From an uncultured Bacteroidales bacterium (GTDB taxonomy: Bacteria > Bacteroidota > Bacteroidia > Bacteroidales > UBA932): a stretch of 64,000 bases of DNA. Each line of letters starts with the position of its first letter. Position 1 is the first letter of the stretch. Made by a program: the position numbers and the translations under genes. This document shows, in pieces, positions 1-9,175 of this stretch. The stretch spans positions 248,001-312,000 of the forward strand of contig CALUUA010000001.1 of assembly GCA_944323845.1 (NCBI GenBank). The letters are read 5' to 3'. The notes under the pieces are model-generated. The model was not told the DNA's origin. It did not search any database and saw only the letters and a program-made list of their open reading frames with translations.

Positions 1-694
1 TTCCGAACACTATCCGTGCAGCCGAAACCCTGATATCGGCATCCGGCGTGACGATTACCGGGCTTTTCCCGCCCAATTCCAGTGTCACAGGAGTGAGATG
101 CCTTGCCGCCTTTTCCATTACGGTCCGTCCCACAGCCTTGCTTCCGGTGAAGAATATGTAATCGAATTTCTGTTCCAGCAGTCCGGAATTGACCTCACGC
201 CCTCCTTCTATCACAGCCGCCCATTCTTCAGGAAATACTTCGCTGACTATCTGCCTGACCACAGCTGAAGTCGCGGGAGAATATGCGCTCGGTTTCAGGA
301 TGACGGTGTTTCCGGCAGCTATGGCGCTGACCAAAGGCGAGATGCAGAGCAGGAACGGGTAATTCCACGGACTCATGACGAGGACATTGCCGTATGGCTC
401 CGGCAATATCATGCTTTTTGCCGGGAACTGTGCGGCCGGAGTGGCGGTCTTGCGAGGCCTGCTCCATTTTTTCAGGTTCCTGACGGCGCAGGACAATTCG
501 GAAAGGACCATCCCCGTTTCCGTCATGTATGCTTCGGTACGGCTTTTCCCGAGATCTGCCGACAGGGCGGCGAATATTTCTTCCTCTTTCGCTGAAATTT
601 CGTTTCTGAGGCGTTTCAGGAGTTCCAGTCTCCGCTTTACGGAAAGAGTCCCTCCGTTCAGGAAGAACTCTCTCTGTTTCTCCAGTATTTCCAT
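1..694 (-). CDS. Aldehyde dehydrogenase family protein (3' end outside window)
   Basis: Oxidises an aldehyde to the acid with NAD(P)+. The first 231 residues are visible. They carry SPWNYP near residue 105 (typical of class 3/coniferyl-type ALDHs), FTGSKAVG, and ELGGKSP, whose Glu is the general base in the family. The catalytic Cys would lie beyond the window edge. The start is the ATG at 694, giving MEILEKQREFF; other frames here are not protein-like. Substrate cannot be told from this part. It is the gene downstream of trpS on the same strand, separated by a hairpin-rich spacer, so it is probably a separate transcript. Confidence 0.9.
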   Translation of the reverse strand, partial: MEILEKQREFFLNGGTLSVKRRLELLKRLRNEISAKEEEIFAALSADLGKSRTEAYMTETGMVLSELSCAVRNLKKWSRPRKTATPAAQFPAKSMILPEPYGNVLVMSPWNYPFLLCISPLVSAIAAGNTVILKPSAYSPATSAVVRQIVSEVFPEEWAAVIEGGREVNSGLLEQKFDYIFFTGSKAVGRTVMEKAARHLTPVTLELGGKSPVIVTPDADIRVSAARIVFG

Positions 695-726
695 AACTTA
701 AAATTTTGCTGCAGCCGTGCAGGTTT

Positions 727-842
727 CCTAAATCCTTTTCTTCGAAATCTCCCTTCATTTTACGTGTCACCCCACCTAAATCCTCCCCTATCGAGGGGAG
801 GACTTACCCACGGATTCGTTTTACGAATCCTCTAAAAGAGGT
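727..842. repeat. Compact cluster of three hairpins, possible interspersed repeat
   Basis: Three perfect stem-loops follow one another: 9 bp with a 4-nt loop (781-789/794-802), 8 bp with a 3-nt loop (812-819/823-830), and 5 bp with a 3-nt loop (829-833/837-841). The 9-mer CCTAAATCC occurs twice in direct orientation (727-735 and 775-783). It lies in the 197-bp gap between trpS and the aldehyde dehydrogenase, where it could terminate trpS transcription. The density of perfect palindromes is more like a REP/MITE-type extragenic element than a plain terminator, and no U-tract follows. Only one copy is in this window. Confidence 0.5.
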
Positions 843-891
843 AGTCCTCTGAAATTCACTACGTTCTTTTCATCGAACTCACGTTAATTAA

Positions 892-1881
892 TCAGAAAGA
901 TTTGAAACCTACCGCCTTCCTAACAAGGGAAAGCGTCGCCGCAGCACTTTCACGCGCCCTTTCACGACCCGAAGCCACTACCTTTGACAGGTAGGAGTCA
1001 TCATTGTAAATGGCGTCTATCTTCTCCCTGATAGGCAGGGTCATCTTGCAGATATCGGCAGCAAGCTGCTTTTTCAAATCTCCGTAGCGTATGCTGCAGT
1101 CGTTCCATTTTTCGGTGAAATAATCCACGGTAGACTGGTCTGAAACGAGTTTCAGCAGGGTGAAGAGATTTCCTATCACCTCAGGCATCGGCGAGTCCGG
1201 TTCTGTCGGGCCCGAATCGGTCACAGCCTTCATCACTTTTTTCGTGATTGTCTTTTCATCGTCATAGAGATATATGCCGTTGCCGTTGCTCTTTCCCATT
1301 TTCCCGCTTCCGTCCAGCCCCGGGACTTTGACAGCCCCGCCCTGGAAAACGAGATTGCGAGGTTCCGGAAACACTTCCTCCCCGTACATGTTGTTGAACC
1401 TGCGGGCGAAAACCCTGGCCAGCTCTAGATGCTGCTCCTGATCCTTTCCTACAGGCACCCACTGTGCCCTATGTACCAGAATGTCCGAAGCCATCAGCAC
1501 CGGGTATGTAAGCAGGCCTGCATTTACGTTGTTCGGATTCTGGCGTACCTTTTCCTTGAAAGTCACCGTCCTTTCCAGTTCTCCGACATATGCTATCATA
1601 TTAAGGAGTACATACAGTTCGCTGATTTCAGGGACGTCGCTCTGGATGTATATGGCGGATTTCTCGGGATCGAGTCCTGCAGCCAGATATTCTGCCAGAA
1701 TAGTCTTCACGCTCGCATGGAAATCATCCGGATGAGGATGGGTCGTGAGCGAATGAAGGTCGGCGATGAAGAAGAAGCATTTGTATTCGTCCTGTATCCT
1801 GACGAAATTCCGCAGGGCGCCGAAATAATTTCCGAGATGGAGATGCCCTGTCGAGCGTATTCCGCTTAATACTGTATCCAT
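892..1881 (-). CDS. trpS: Tryptophanyl-tRNA synthetase
   Basis: Charges tRNA-Trp with tryptophan in the cytoplasm. The protein is 329 residues, normal for bacterial TrpRS. It shows the class I signature HLGN (residues 15-18) and the KMSKS-type loop KMGKS (194-198), with a Rossmann-fold catalytic core between and around them. It starts 4 bp after the recA stop and is surely cotranscribed with it. No anti-TRAP or T-box-like leader is visible, since it is the second gene of the unit. Confidence 0.97.
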   Translation of the reverse strand: MDTVLSGIRSTGHLHLGNYFGALRNFVRIQDEYKCFFFIADLHSLTTHPHPDDFHASVKTILAEYLAAGLDPEKSAIYIQSDVPEISELYVLLNMIAYVGELERTVTFKEKVRQNPNNVNAGLLTYPVLMASDILVHRAQWVPVGKDQEQHLELARVFARRFNNMYGEEVFPEPRNLVFQGGAVKVPGLDGSGKMGKSNGNGIYLYDDEKTITKKVMKAVTDSGPTEPDSPMPEVIGNLFTLLKLVSDQSTVDYFTEKWNDCSIRYGDLKKQLAADICKMTLPIREKIDAIYNDDSYLSKVVASGRERARESAAATLSLVRKAVGFKSF

Positions 1882-1885
1882 TTTC

Positions 1886-2917
1886 TTAGTCTTTTATGTT
1901 AGCCATCGCTTCCCTGATCTTTCCTTCTATCTCTTCGCTGAGTTCGATGTTATCTGTCAGAAGCTGTTTCACGGCCTCGCGTCCCTGTGCAAGACGGGTG
2001 TCGTTGTAGCTGAACCAGGAACCGCTTTTCTTTATGATTTCGAATTCCACGCCGAGGTCGATTATTTCCCCTATGTGCGAAATGCCTTCTCCGAAGACAA
2101 TGTCGAATTCCGCCTTCTTGAAAGGAGGGGCGAGCTTGTTCTTCACGATCTTCACCCTGGTCCTGTTTCCGAGAGCCTCCTCTCCGTCCTTTATCTGGGT
2201 GGTGCGGCGCACGTCCACGCGGACGGATGCATAGAACTTCAGGGCATTTCCTCCGGTAGTCGTCTCAGGATTCCCGAACATCACGCCTATCTTGTCCCTG
2301 AGCTGGTTGATGAAGATACAGCAAGTGTTCGTCTTGCTGATATTGGCGGTCAGTTTCCTGAGCGCCTGGCTCATCAGTCTGGCCTGCAGTCCCATCTTGG
2401 AATCACCCATTTCGCCCTCGATTTCGGCTTTCGGCGTCAGGGCGGCCACAGAATCTATGACGATTATGTCTATGGCTCCTGACCGGATCAGGTTGTCGGC
2501 TATTTCCAGAGCCTGTTCCCCGTTGTCCGGCTGGGAGATGAGCAGCGTCTCGAGATTCACTCCCAGATTCTTGGCATATGTCCTGTCGAATGCATGTTCG
2601 GCATCTATGATGGCTGCGATTCCGCCCTGTTTCTGGGCCTGTGCTATCGCGTGGATGGCCAGTGTGGTCTTTCCGCTCGATTCCGGTCCGAATATCTCGA
2701 TGACACGCCCTCTCGGGTATCCGCCGATGCCCAATGCGTGGTCGAGGGCTATGGAACCGCTCGGAATCACTGATACTTCCCATTTTGGCTGATCTTCCCC
2801 CATCTTCATGATCGCCCCTTTCCCGTAATCCTTCTCGATTTTGTCGATCGTGGCCTGCAGAGCTTTCAGTTTCGCTGCGCTCACATCGGCCGTTTCCTTT
2901 TCTACTTCTTTAGCCAT
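1886..2917 (-). CDS. recA: Recombinase RecA
   Basis: ATP-dependent strand-exchange protein for homologous recombination and DNA repair. It has 343 residues, with Walker A GPESSGKT at 77-84, the Walker B region [10 protein letters not shown], the L2 loop region around [14 protein letters not shown], and a short C-terminal domain. It is the first gene of a recA-trpS unit. A TAnnTTTG promoter lies about 58 bp upstream. No LexA-type palindrome is seen in the 126-bp divergent region shared with rlmN. Its usual partner recX is in the divergent operon, about 3.7 kb away. Confidence 0.99.
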   Translation of the reverse strand: MAKEVEKETADVSAAKLKALQATIDKIEKDYGKGAIMKMGEDQPKWEVSVIPSGSIALDHALGIGGYPRGRVIEIFGPESSGKTTLAIHAIAQAQKQGGIAAIIDAEHAFDRTYAKNLGVNLETLLISQPDNGEQALEIADNLIRSGAIDIIVIDSVAALTPKAEIEGEMGDSKMGLQARLMSQALRKLTANISKTNTCCIFINQLRDKIGVMFGNPETTTGGNALKFYASVRVDVRRTTQIKDGEEALGNRTRVKIVKNKLAPPFKKAEFDIVFGEGISHIGEIIDLGVEFEIIKKSGSWFSYNDTRLAQGREAVKQLLTDNIELSEEIEGKIREAMANIKD

Positions 2918-2974
2918 AAATGTCTGTTTTTGTTTTCGTTTTCAGGCTCCGGTCTTTCCGGCAGCCGTATCCGG

Positions 2975-2982
2975 CAAATTTA
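2975..2982 (-). promoter_or_regulatory. Promoter -7 box for recA-trpS
   Basis: On the minus strand this reads TAAATTTG, a full match to the Bacteroidota TAnnTTTG box and followed by C. Transcription would begin about 7 nt downstream, leaving a roughly 50-nt leader. No clear TTTG -33 box sits 19 bp upstream. Confidence 0.65.
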
Positions 2983-3034
2983 CGAAAAAATTATAAAAAA
3001 TGCAGTACCATGTCTTCTGGTCTGGAATTATTTT

Positions 3035-3042
3035 TAAATTTG
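3035..3042 (+). promoter_or_regulatory. Promoter -7 box for rlmN operon
   Basis: TAAATTTG followed by C matches the phylum -7 consensus. The inferred start of transcription (about 3049) falls after the first in-frame ATG at 3044, so translation must begin later, at 3080. Confidence 0.6.
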
Positions 3043-3079
3043 CATGTACGGCGTTCAGCCGCTGTACCAGAGCAGGATT

Positions 3080-4159
3080 ATGAAGATCAGATTACTTGGC
3101 AAGACGCCGGAAGAATTGAAGAAGATAGTGCTTGAAGCCGGACTTCCCGGCTTTACGGCAGGTCAGATAGCGCAGTGGATGTACCGGAAAAAAGTCAGGT
3201 CGATAGACCGGATGACGAACATATCCATGTCAGGCAGGCAGAAGCTCTCGGAAAAATATGAAGTGGGTGTGACCCCGTGGTCCGAAGTCATGACATCTTC
3301 GGACGGCACCAGAAAATATCTTTTTCCCGTATCGTGTACCGGAAAAAGTTCTCTGGCTCTGGCGGATGACCTGAAAGTCTCCGGGGACGCGCTCGAAGAC
3401 GGGGCTGTGGAAGCTGTGATGATTCCGGATGCGGACAGGGCCACGCTCTGCGTCTCTTCGCAGTCCGGATGCAGGATGGGCTGCAAGTTCTGCATGACAG
3501 GCAGACAGGGTTTTCACGGGCATCTGTCCGTAGCTGACATACTGTCCCAGTTCCTTGCAGTGGATGAGACTGACAGTCTTACGAATGCGGTGTTCATGGG
3601 CATGGGAGAGCCTTTGGACAATTATGAAAATGTCATGAGAGCCATCACTGTCCTGACTTCGGACTGGGGGTTCGGGTGGAGCCCCAAGAGGATAACGCTC
3701 TCCACCATAGGGGTGCTGCCGGCGTTGAAGAGATATTTGGATGAGAGCCGCTGCCATCTGGCAGTCAGCCTTCACGACCCTTTCCCTGATGAACGGCTTT
3801 CCATAATGCCGGCAGAAAAGGCATGGCCTGCCGCGGATATTCTGGATCTGGTCAGACAGTACGATTTCACCGGCCAGAGGCGTGTCAGCTTCGAATATAC
3901 CATGTTCGCCGGCTTCAATGACTCCATACGCCATGCCGATGCCCTCAGCCGGATGCTCCGGGGGCTTGAATGCAGGGTGAACCTGATAAGATTCCACCGG
4001 ATTCCCGATTTTCCTTATTCCTGTCCGCCGGATGCCGTGATCAGGAGATTTCAGGAGAGACTGAACTCAAACGGGGTGGTGGCCACCGTCAGGGCTTCCA
4101 GGGGCGAGGATATATTGGCTGCCTGCGGTATGCTGGCAGGCAGGCACGAAAACAAATGA
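3080..4159 (+). CDS. rlmN: 23S rRNA (adenine2503-C2)-methyltransferase RlmN
   Basis: Radical SAM enzyme that methylates C2 of A2503 in 23S rRNA, and of A37 in some tRNAs. With the start at 3080 it has 359 residues. The 4Fe-4S cluster motif CxxxCxxC is at Cys131/135/138. The two methyl-transfer cysteines of the family are represented by Cys124 (TLCVSSQ) and Cys349 (LAACGML). An ATG at 3044 is in frame, but lies at or before the expected transcription start; AGCAGGA precedes the 3080 ATG. It is first in a three-gene unit, 6 bp before the patatin gene. Confidence 0.95.
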   Translation: MKIRLLGKTPEELKKIVLEAGLPGFTAGQIAQWMYRKKVRSIDRMTNISMSGRQKLSEKYEVGVTPWSEVMTSSDGTRKYLFPVSCTGKSSLALADDLKVSGDALEDGAVEAVMIPDADRATLCVSSQSGCRMGCKFCMTGRQGFHGHLSVADILSQFLAVDETDSLTNAVFMGMGEPLDNYENVMRAITVLTSDWGFGWSPKRITLSTIGVLPALKRYLDESRCHLAVSLHDPFPDERLSIMPAEKAWPAADILDLVRQYDFTGQRRVSFEYTMFAGFNDSIRHADALSRMLRGLECRVNLIRFHRIPDFPYSCPPDAVIRRFQERLNSNGVVATVRASRGEDILAACGMLAGRHENK

Positions 4160-4165
4160 TTTCTT

Positions 4166-6628
4166 ATGTATCGCAGGATATTGCTGGCCATACTTTCATT
4201 GCCTCTGGCAATATCGGCATTGTCCGCATGGACGATGCAGGCTTCTGATATCCGTACCGGAAAGAGGCCGGCTTTCAGCCTGTCCACGGCAGGGCATTAT
4301 CCCTTGACGGCAGCGGATTCGGCGGCTATAGTCCGGATCAGGGGGAAGATGGACAGCATCAGGCGCGAACGCCCGACAGTGGCTCTGGTCCTCAGCGGCG
4401 GAGGTGCGAAAGGTGCGGCGCAAATCGGTGTGTTGAAATATCTGGAATCCATTGACATGCCGATAGATATGGTGCTCGGTACCAGTATGGGAGGCCTTGT
4501 CGGGGGAATATATGCCTTGGGGTATTCCGCCGCCCAGATAGATTCCATAATCAGGACGATAGACTGGACCATGGCCATGAGCGACATGGTGCCGAGGGAG
4601 TATATTTCATATGCCGAGTCGAAATACAGGGAGAAATATATTCTGTCCATTCCGTTCTATTACGATACCGGATATTACAAGTCCCTCCTCGAGGATGAGA
4701 TGAAGTATGTGGACACGAAACGTTATGACGAACTTATAAATCTCGGCTCCGATGCGGGGGCGGCCCAGGACCTTATCATGGATAACCTGCTCGGCAGCCT
4801 TCCTTCTGGCTATATTTTCGGGCAGAATGTGTACAATCTGATAAACGGCCTCTCTGTCGGGTATCAGGACAGTATCAGTTTCGCTTCCTTGCCGATCCCG
4901 TTCGTGTGCGTGGCTACGGAAATGGTCAGCGGGACCGCCAAATACTGGTTCAGCGGACATTTCGCCACGGCCATGCGCTCCACCATGTCCATACCGGGGA
5001 TATTCGCTCCTGTAAAGGTGGACGGGATGGTGCTTGTGGACGGGGGCATGAGGGACAATTATCCTACGTCCATGGCCAGGGATCTCGGTGCTGACATAGT
5101 CATAGGAGTGGAAGTCTCCACCGACAGGAAGCAGTACAATGAGATAAACAACATCGGCGACATCATCAGTCAGGGCATAGATATGCTCGGCCGGTCGGTC
5201 TACGAGTATCACAAGACTCTGGCCGACATAAATATCCATCCGGATCTGCCCGGATACGACATGATGAGTTTCGATCCGGAAAGCATAGACAATATCATAC
5301 ATGAAGGCTATGTGGCGGCATACAAGAACGAAACTAAACTGAAATCCATAAAGGACAGGATAGGTGCCGGCCGGTCACCCGTCTCCGGCAATATGGCCGT
5401 GGACCTGAACATGAGGCCTGTGGCTGTTTCCGAAGTGGATATCAGAGGTGTCGGGGACCGGGAAAAGGCAATCCTGATGCGCAGGATCGACATAGAGCCG
5501 GGGGACACTGTAAGCAAGGCCGACGTGGAGCATGTCGTGGCCGGGATTTTCGGGACGCAGTGCTATGATTATGTGACTTACGAGATGGAAGGAAATGCCG
5601 AACCCTTCAGACTGGTATTCAACTGCAAGCCCGGCCCTGTCCATCAGCTGGGTATCGGAGTCCGGCTGGATTCGGAGGAGCTCGTTTCTCTTCTGGTCAA
5701 CGTGGGTCTGAATGCCCACAGGCTCCATGGCTCGAAATACGATTTTACCGGCAGGATAAGCGTGAATCCGTATTTCCAGTTCCATTATTCTTACGACGCG
5801 CCGAAGACCCCTACGCTGAACGCCACGGCTTCGGTCAGGTGGACGGACCTCAACTTCATGAGTTTCCTCGACCTGTCTGCTGCCAGAATGAACCTCAGCT
5901 ATTTGAATGTCCGTCAGGAATTTTATCTGTCGAATCTCAAATGGAGCCTGTTCGATCTGAAAGCCGGCATAAGGAACGATTATTTCAGGGTAGGTTCGGC
6001 CATGTCTTCGGAGAGTATTTTCGGAGACTATGACCTGAATCAGCTTCAGAATGATTATCTGTCGCTTTTCGTGGATGCCCGGAGCGACAATTTCGATGAC
6101 GGTTATTTCCCGTCGCACGGATATTCCGTAGGCCTGTCCTACGGCTGGACTTTCGCCGGATTCCCGTATCGCTTCAACAATTTCCACGCAGCCCGTCTGG
6201 ACGGGAAGGTCGTGGTGCCGTGGGGCAGCGTCTTCGCGTTCATACCTTCGGTGAATTGCAGGTTCCTCTTCGGCGGAGATGTGCCTCTGGCTTATATAAA
6301 TGCCATGGGAGGCAGTCTTCCGGGGAGGTATGTGGACCAGCAGATACCTTTCGTGGGAGTGAACAATGTATCTTCCATGAGGAATATTCTGACTGTTTTC
6401 AGGACGGATTTCAGGTTCAGGATCGCCAGAAGCCATTATGTTACCGGCATACTGAATTATGCCAGGGACTGCAACAGCTTTGCCACTTACGCCAAGGGGC
6501 CGGGATATTTCGGCGCCGGTCTGGAATATTCGTTCGATGCGTTTTTCGGACCTGTCTCCGCGGATATCCACTGGTCAAACCTGACGCACAACGTGGGTGT
6601 GTATATCAATATCGGTTATTGGTTCTGA
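4166..6628 (+). CDS. Patatin-like phospholipase fused to POTRA and outer-membrane barrel
   Basis: Predicted outer-membrane lipid acyl hydrolase of the PlpD (type Vd-like) architecture, 820 residues. After an N-terminal signal sequence, the patatin domain (about 70-390) has the oxyanion motif GGGAKG (78-83), nucleophile motif GTSMG with Ser107, and DGG with Asp292, completing the Ser-Asp dyad. One POTRA-like segment spans about 415-490. The rest alternates aromatic beta-strand patterns and ends NIGYWF, as expected of a BamA-type barrel. The substrate is presumably phospholipid. Its stop overlaps the start of recX (TGATG), so the two are translationally coupled. Confidence 0.88.
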   Translation: MYRRILLAILSLPLAISALSAWTMQASDIRTGKRPAFSLSTAGHYPLTAADSAAIVRIRGKMDSIRRERPTVALVLSGGGAKGAAQIGVLKYLESIDMPIDMVLGTSMGGLVGGIYALGYSAAQIDSIIRTIDWTMAMSDMVPREYISYAESKYREKYILSIPFYYDTGYYKSLLEDEMKYVDTKRYDELINLGSDAGAAQDLIMDNLLGSLPSGYIFGQNVYNLINGLSVGYQDSISFASLPIPFVCVATEMVSGTAKYWFSGHFATAMRSTMSIPGIFAPVKVDGMVLVDGGMRDNYPTSMARDLGADIVIGVEVSTDRKQYNEINNIGDIISQGIDMLGRSVYEYHKTLADINIHPDLPGYDMMSFDPESIDNIIHEGYVAAYKNETKLKSIKDRIGAGRSPVSGNMAVDLNMRPVAVSEVDIRGVGDREKAILMRRIDIEPGDTVSKADVEHVVAGIFGTQCYDYVTYEMEGNAEPFRLVFNCKPGPVHQLGIGVRLDSEELVSLLVNVGLNAHRLHGSKYDFTGRISVNPYFQFHYSYDAPKTPTLNATASVRWTDLNFMSFLDLSAARMNLSYLNVRQEFYLSNLKWSLFDLKAGIRNDYFRVGSAMSSESIFGDYDLNQLQNDYLSLFVDARSDNFDDGYFPSHGYSVGLSYGWTFAGFPYRFNNFHAARLDGKVVVPWGSVFAFIPSVNCRFLFGGDVPLAYINAMGGSLPGRYVDQQIPFVGVNNVSSMRNILTVFRTDFRFRIARSHYVTGILNYARDCNSFATYAKGPGYFGAGLEYSFDAFFGPVSADIHWSNLTHNVGVYINIGYWF

Positions 6629-7149
6629 TGATTATGGAAGATAAGGTCAGGATGCTTCTGTCCCGTATGATGGCCCTGTGCTCGAAAAGGGAATATTGCG
6701 AAGCGGACATCAGGCGGAAACTTTCCGCGGCTCTGGAGGCTGAAACGGGTATTGCCGCGGATGCGGCATCCGTATTGCGCTCGGCCGATATGATCGTTGA
6801 TACGCTGAAAAGGGAGAAGTTTCTGGATGATGCCAGATATGCGAGGGCCTTTGCCAGAGACAAATCCGGCATTTCAGGGTGGGGGAGGCTGAAGATAAGG
6901 CATGCGCTTGCGGCGAAGGGTATAGACAGGGAAGTCATTGCGGAGGCTCTGGAGGACATGGATCAGGAAAAAGGCCTCATGAAACTGGAAAAGACGATGC
7001 TGGCCAAGGCTGCAAGTCTGAAGGAAGACCCGCAGCGAAAGTTCAAGCTGCTGCGTTTTGCTCTGGGGCGCGGATACGAGTACGGGGAAATACGCGGGCT
7101 GACGGATTCGGTGTTGCGGGCTTCCGATGCGGCAGACGAGGAAGACTGA
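6628..7149 (+). CDS. recX: Regulatory protein RecX
   Basis: Modulator of RecA filament extension. It has 173 residues, all helical, with the three-helix RecX repeats visible (KREYCEADIRRKL; LKREKFLDDARYARAFARD; GWGRLKIRHALAAKGI). The start is taken at the ATG overlapping the patatin stop; an ATG two codons later (6634) is equally possible. It is third in the rlmN-patatin-recX unit, on the opposite strand from recA. The pairing is therefore by neighbourhood, not by a shared operon. Confidence 0.88.
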   Translation: MIMEDKVRMLLSRMMALCSKREYCEADIRRKLSAALEAETGIAADAASVLRSADMIVDTLKREKFLDDARYARAFARDKSGISGWGRLKIRHALAAKGIDREVIAEALEDMDQEKGLMKLEKTMLAKAASLKEDPQRKFKLLRFALGRGYEYGEIRGLTDSVLRASDAADEED

Positions 7150-7181
7150 CCGGAAAGGAGTATTGACATAATTTTTCAAAT

Positions 7182-9167
7182 ATGACAGGATATCGTAAAC
7201 TGACGGAAAAAGAAATCGCGCAGCTTCAGGCGCAGATGTGCACGGCTGCCGACTGGAATGATGTGGAAGTGTCTGACGGCTTTTCTCCCGACCATGTGCG
7301 CTGCACCAGATTTTCAGGCCGGGTCAGGCTCGGAAAGTTCGAAAAGGTATTCGAGATGCCGGGCGGGATCAGGAAGCATTCGGGATTGTATTATGCCACC
7401 CTGCACAATGTGACCGTAGGCGATGACTGCTGCATCGAGAATGTGAAGAACTATATAGCGAACTATGATATCGGGCATGACTGTTTCATCGAGAATGTGG
7501 ATATCATCCTGACGGACGGGGCTTCGAGTTTCGGAAATGGCGTCGAGGTTTCGGTGCTGAACGAGACAGGAGGCCGTGAAGTGATGATCCATGACTACCT
7601 CTCGGCGCATCAGGCTTATTTCATGGCGCTGTACAGGCACAGGCCGGATCTCATAGCCGGGCTGAAGGACATAGTTTCCAGATATGTGGAATCGGTGACA
7701 TCCGACCGCGGGACGATAGCTCCGCACGTGACCATAGTGGATGCCGGCTATATAAAGAATGTCAAGATCGGCGAATATTGCAAGATAGAAGGCTCCGGCC
7801 GTCTGAAGAACGGAAGCATAAACAGCAACAGACATGCTCCTGTCCATGTCGGGGTCGGTGTCATCGGAGATGATTTCATCATATGCAGCGGGGCTTCGGT
7901 CGAGGACCGCGCCACCATTTCACGCTGCTTCATCGGGCAGTCCTGTCATATAGGACATACTTATTCGGCGTCGGACTCCCTGTTTTTCTGCAACTGCCAC
8001 GGCGAGAACGGAGAGGCCTGCGCCATCTTCGCCGGTCCTTTTACAGTGACCCATCACAAGTCCACGCTGCTGATAGCCGGCATGTTCTCTTTCATGAATG
8101 CCGGTTCAGGCTCCAACCAGAGCAACCACATGTACAAGCTCGGGCCGATCCATCAGGGCATCATGGAAAGGGGTGCCAAGACGGCCTCTGATTCATATCT
8201 GCTCTGGCCCGCCAAGGTGGGGGCTTTCTCTCTGGTGATGGGACGCCATGTCTCCCATCAGGATACTTCCGACCTGCCGTTCTCGTATCTGATAGAGCAG
8301 CAGAACACCTCATATATTTTCCCTGGAGTGAACCTGCGCAGCGTCGGCACCATAAGGGATGCCCAGAAATGGCCTAAAAGGGACGGAAGGACGGATCCCG
8401 AAAAGCTGGAATGCATAAACTATAACCTGCTGAGTCCGTACACCATACAGAAAATGCTGAATGCGGTGTCGATATTGAAGGATCTGGTCCGCGTATCAGG
8501 CGAGACTTCGGACACATATTCATACCAGAGCGCGAAGATCCGGAACTCGTCTCTGCACAAAGGGCTCCGCTTCTATGATCTGGCGATAAACAAATTCTTC
8601 GGCAATTCCCTGATAAAGAGGCTTGAAAATGTGCCTGACGGCAATATCGACGTCATCCGGGAAAGACTCCGTCCCGACACTCCTGCCGGCAAGGGCCAAT
8701 GGGTGGACATCTCAGGTCTCATAGCCCCCAAGTCGGAAATCGAGGCTCTTATAGAAGACATAGAGAAAGGAGCGGTGAAAGACGTGAAGGAGATCAATTC
8801 CCGTTTTGCGGAAATACATTCCCTGTATTATACTTACGAGTGGACATGGGCATACGACAGGATGATGGAATATTACGGGCTTGATCCTGATAACGTCACG
8901 TTGGATGATATCACCGGTATAGTGAAAAAATGGAAGGATTCCGTCGTGACTTTGGACAAGATGGTCTACGAGGATGCGAAAAAAGAATTCTCCCTGTCGG
9001 CCATGACAGGTTTCGGAGCGGACGGCGACAGCGACCGGCGCACCAAGGATTTCGAGGAAGTCCGCGGAGGCCTTTTCGATTCCAATACATTCGTCAAGGC
9101 TGTTCTCGAGCATATAAGGGTCAAGTCCGCCCTGGGAGACGAATTCCTGTCAAGAATGGGCAGGTAA
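7182..9167 (+). CDS. DUF4954 family protein (hexapeptide beta-helix)
   Basis: Protein of 661 residues recognised as the Bacteroidota DUF4954 family, whose function is unknown. Residues about 50-330 show short I/V/C-rich repeats such as VGDDCCIENVKNY and IGHDCFIENVDI, the pattern of a left-handed parallel beta-helix found in acyltransferases and nucleotidyltransferases. The C-terminal third is helical and charged. No signal peptide is seen, so it is cytoplasmic. It starts 32 bp after recX, perhaps cotranscribed, and converges with the glycosyltransferase gene. Confidence 0.8.
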   Translation: MTGYRKLTEKEIAQLQAQMCTAADWNDVEVSDGFSPDHVRCTRFSGRVRLGKFEKVFEMPGGIRKHSGLYYATLHNVTVGDDCCIENVKNYIANYDIGHDCFIENVDIILTDGASSFGNGVEVSVLNETGGREVMIHDYLSAHQAYFMALYRHRPDLIAGLKDIVSRYVESVTSDRGTIAPHVTIVDAGYIKNVKIGEYCKIEGSGRLKNGSINSNRHAPVHVGVGVIGDDFIICSGASVEDRATISRCFIGQSCHIGHTYSASDSLFFCNCHGENGEACAIFAGPFTVTHHKSTLLIAGMFSFMNAGSGSNQSNHMYKLGPIHQGIMERGAKTASDSYLLWPAKVGAFSLVMGRHVSHQDTSDLPFSYLIEQQNTSYIFPGVNLRSVGTIRDAQKWPKRDGRTDPEKLECINYNLLSPYTIQKMLNAVSILKDLVRVSGETSDTYSYQSAKIRNSSLHKGLRFYDLAINKFFGNSLIKRLENVPDGNIDVIRERLRPDTPAGKGQWVDISGLIAPKSEIEALIEDIEKGAVKDVKEINSRFAEIHSLYYTYEWTWAYDRMMEYYGLDPDNVTLDDITGIVKKWKDSVVTLDKMVYEDAKKEFSLSAMTGFGADGDSDRRTKDFEEVRGGLFDSNTFVKAVLEHIRVKSALGDEFLSRMGR

Positions 9168-9175
9168 GCCCTGTT

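Noticed and set aside
228..770. 180-residue minus-strand reading frame
   Set aside because: Out of frame with the clear aldehyde dehydrogenase on the same strand; composition is not protein-like.
2918..3079. LexA/SOS operator in the recA-rlmN region
   Set aside because: No inverted repeat of operator type near either promoter.
5375..6571. 398-residue minus-strand frame over the patatin gene
   Set aside because: Antisense of a strongly supported barrel-coding region; no domain pattern of its own.
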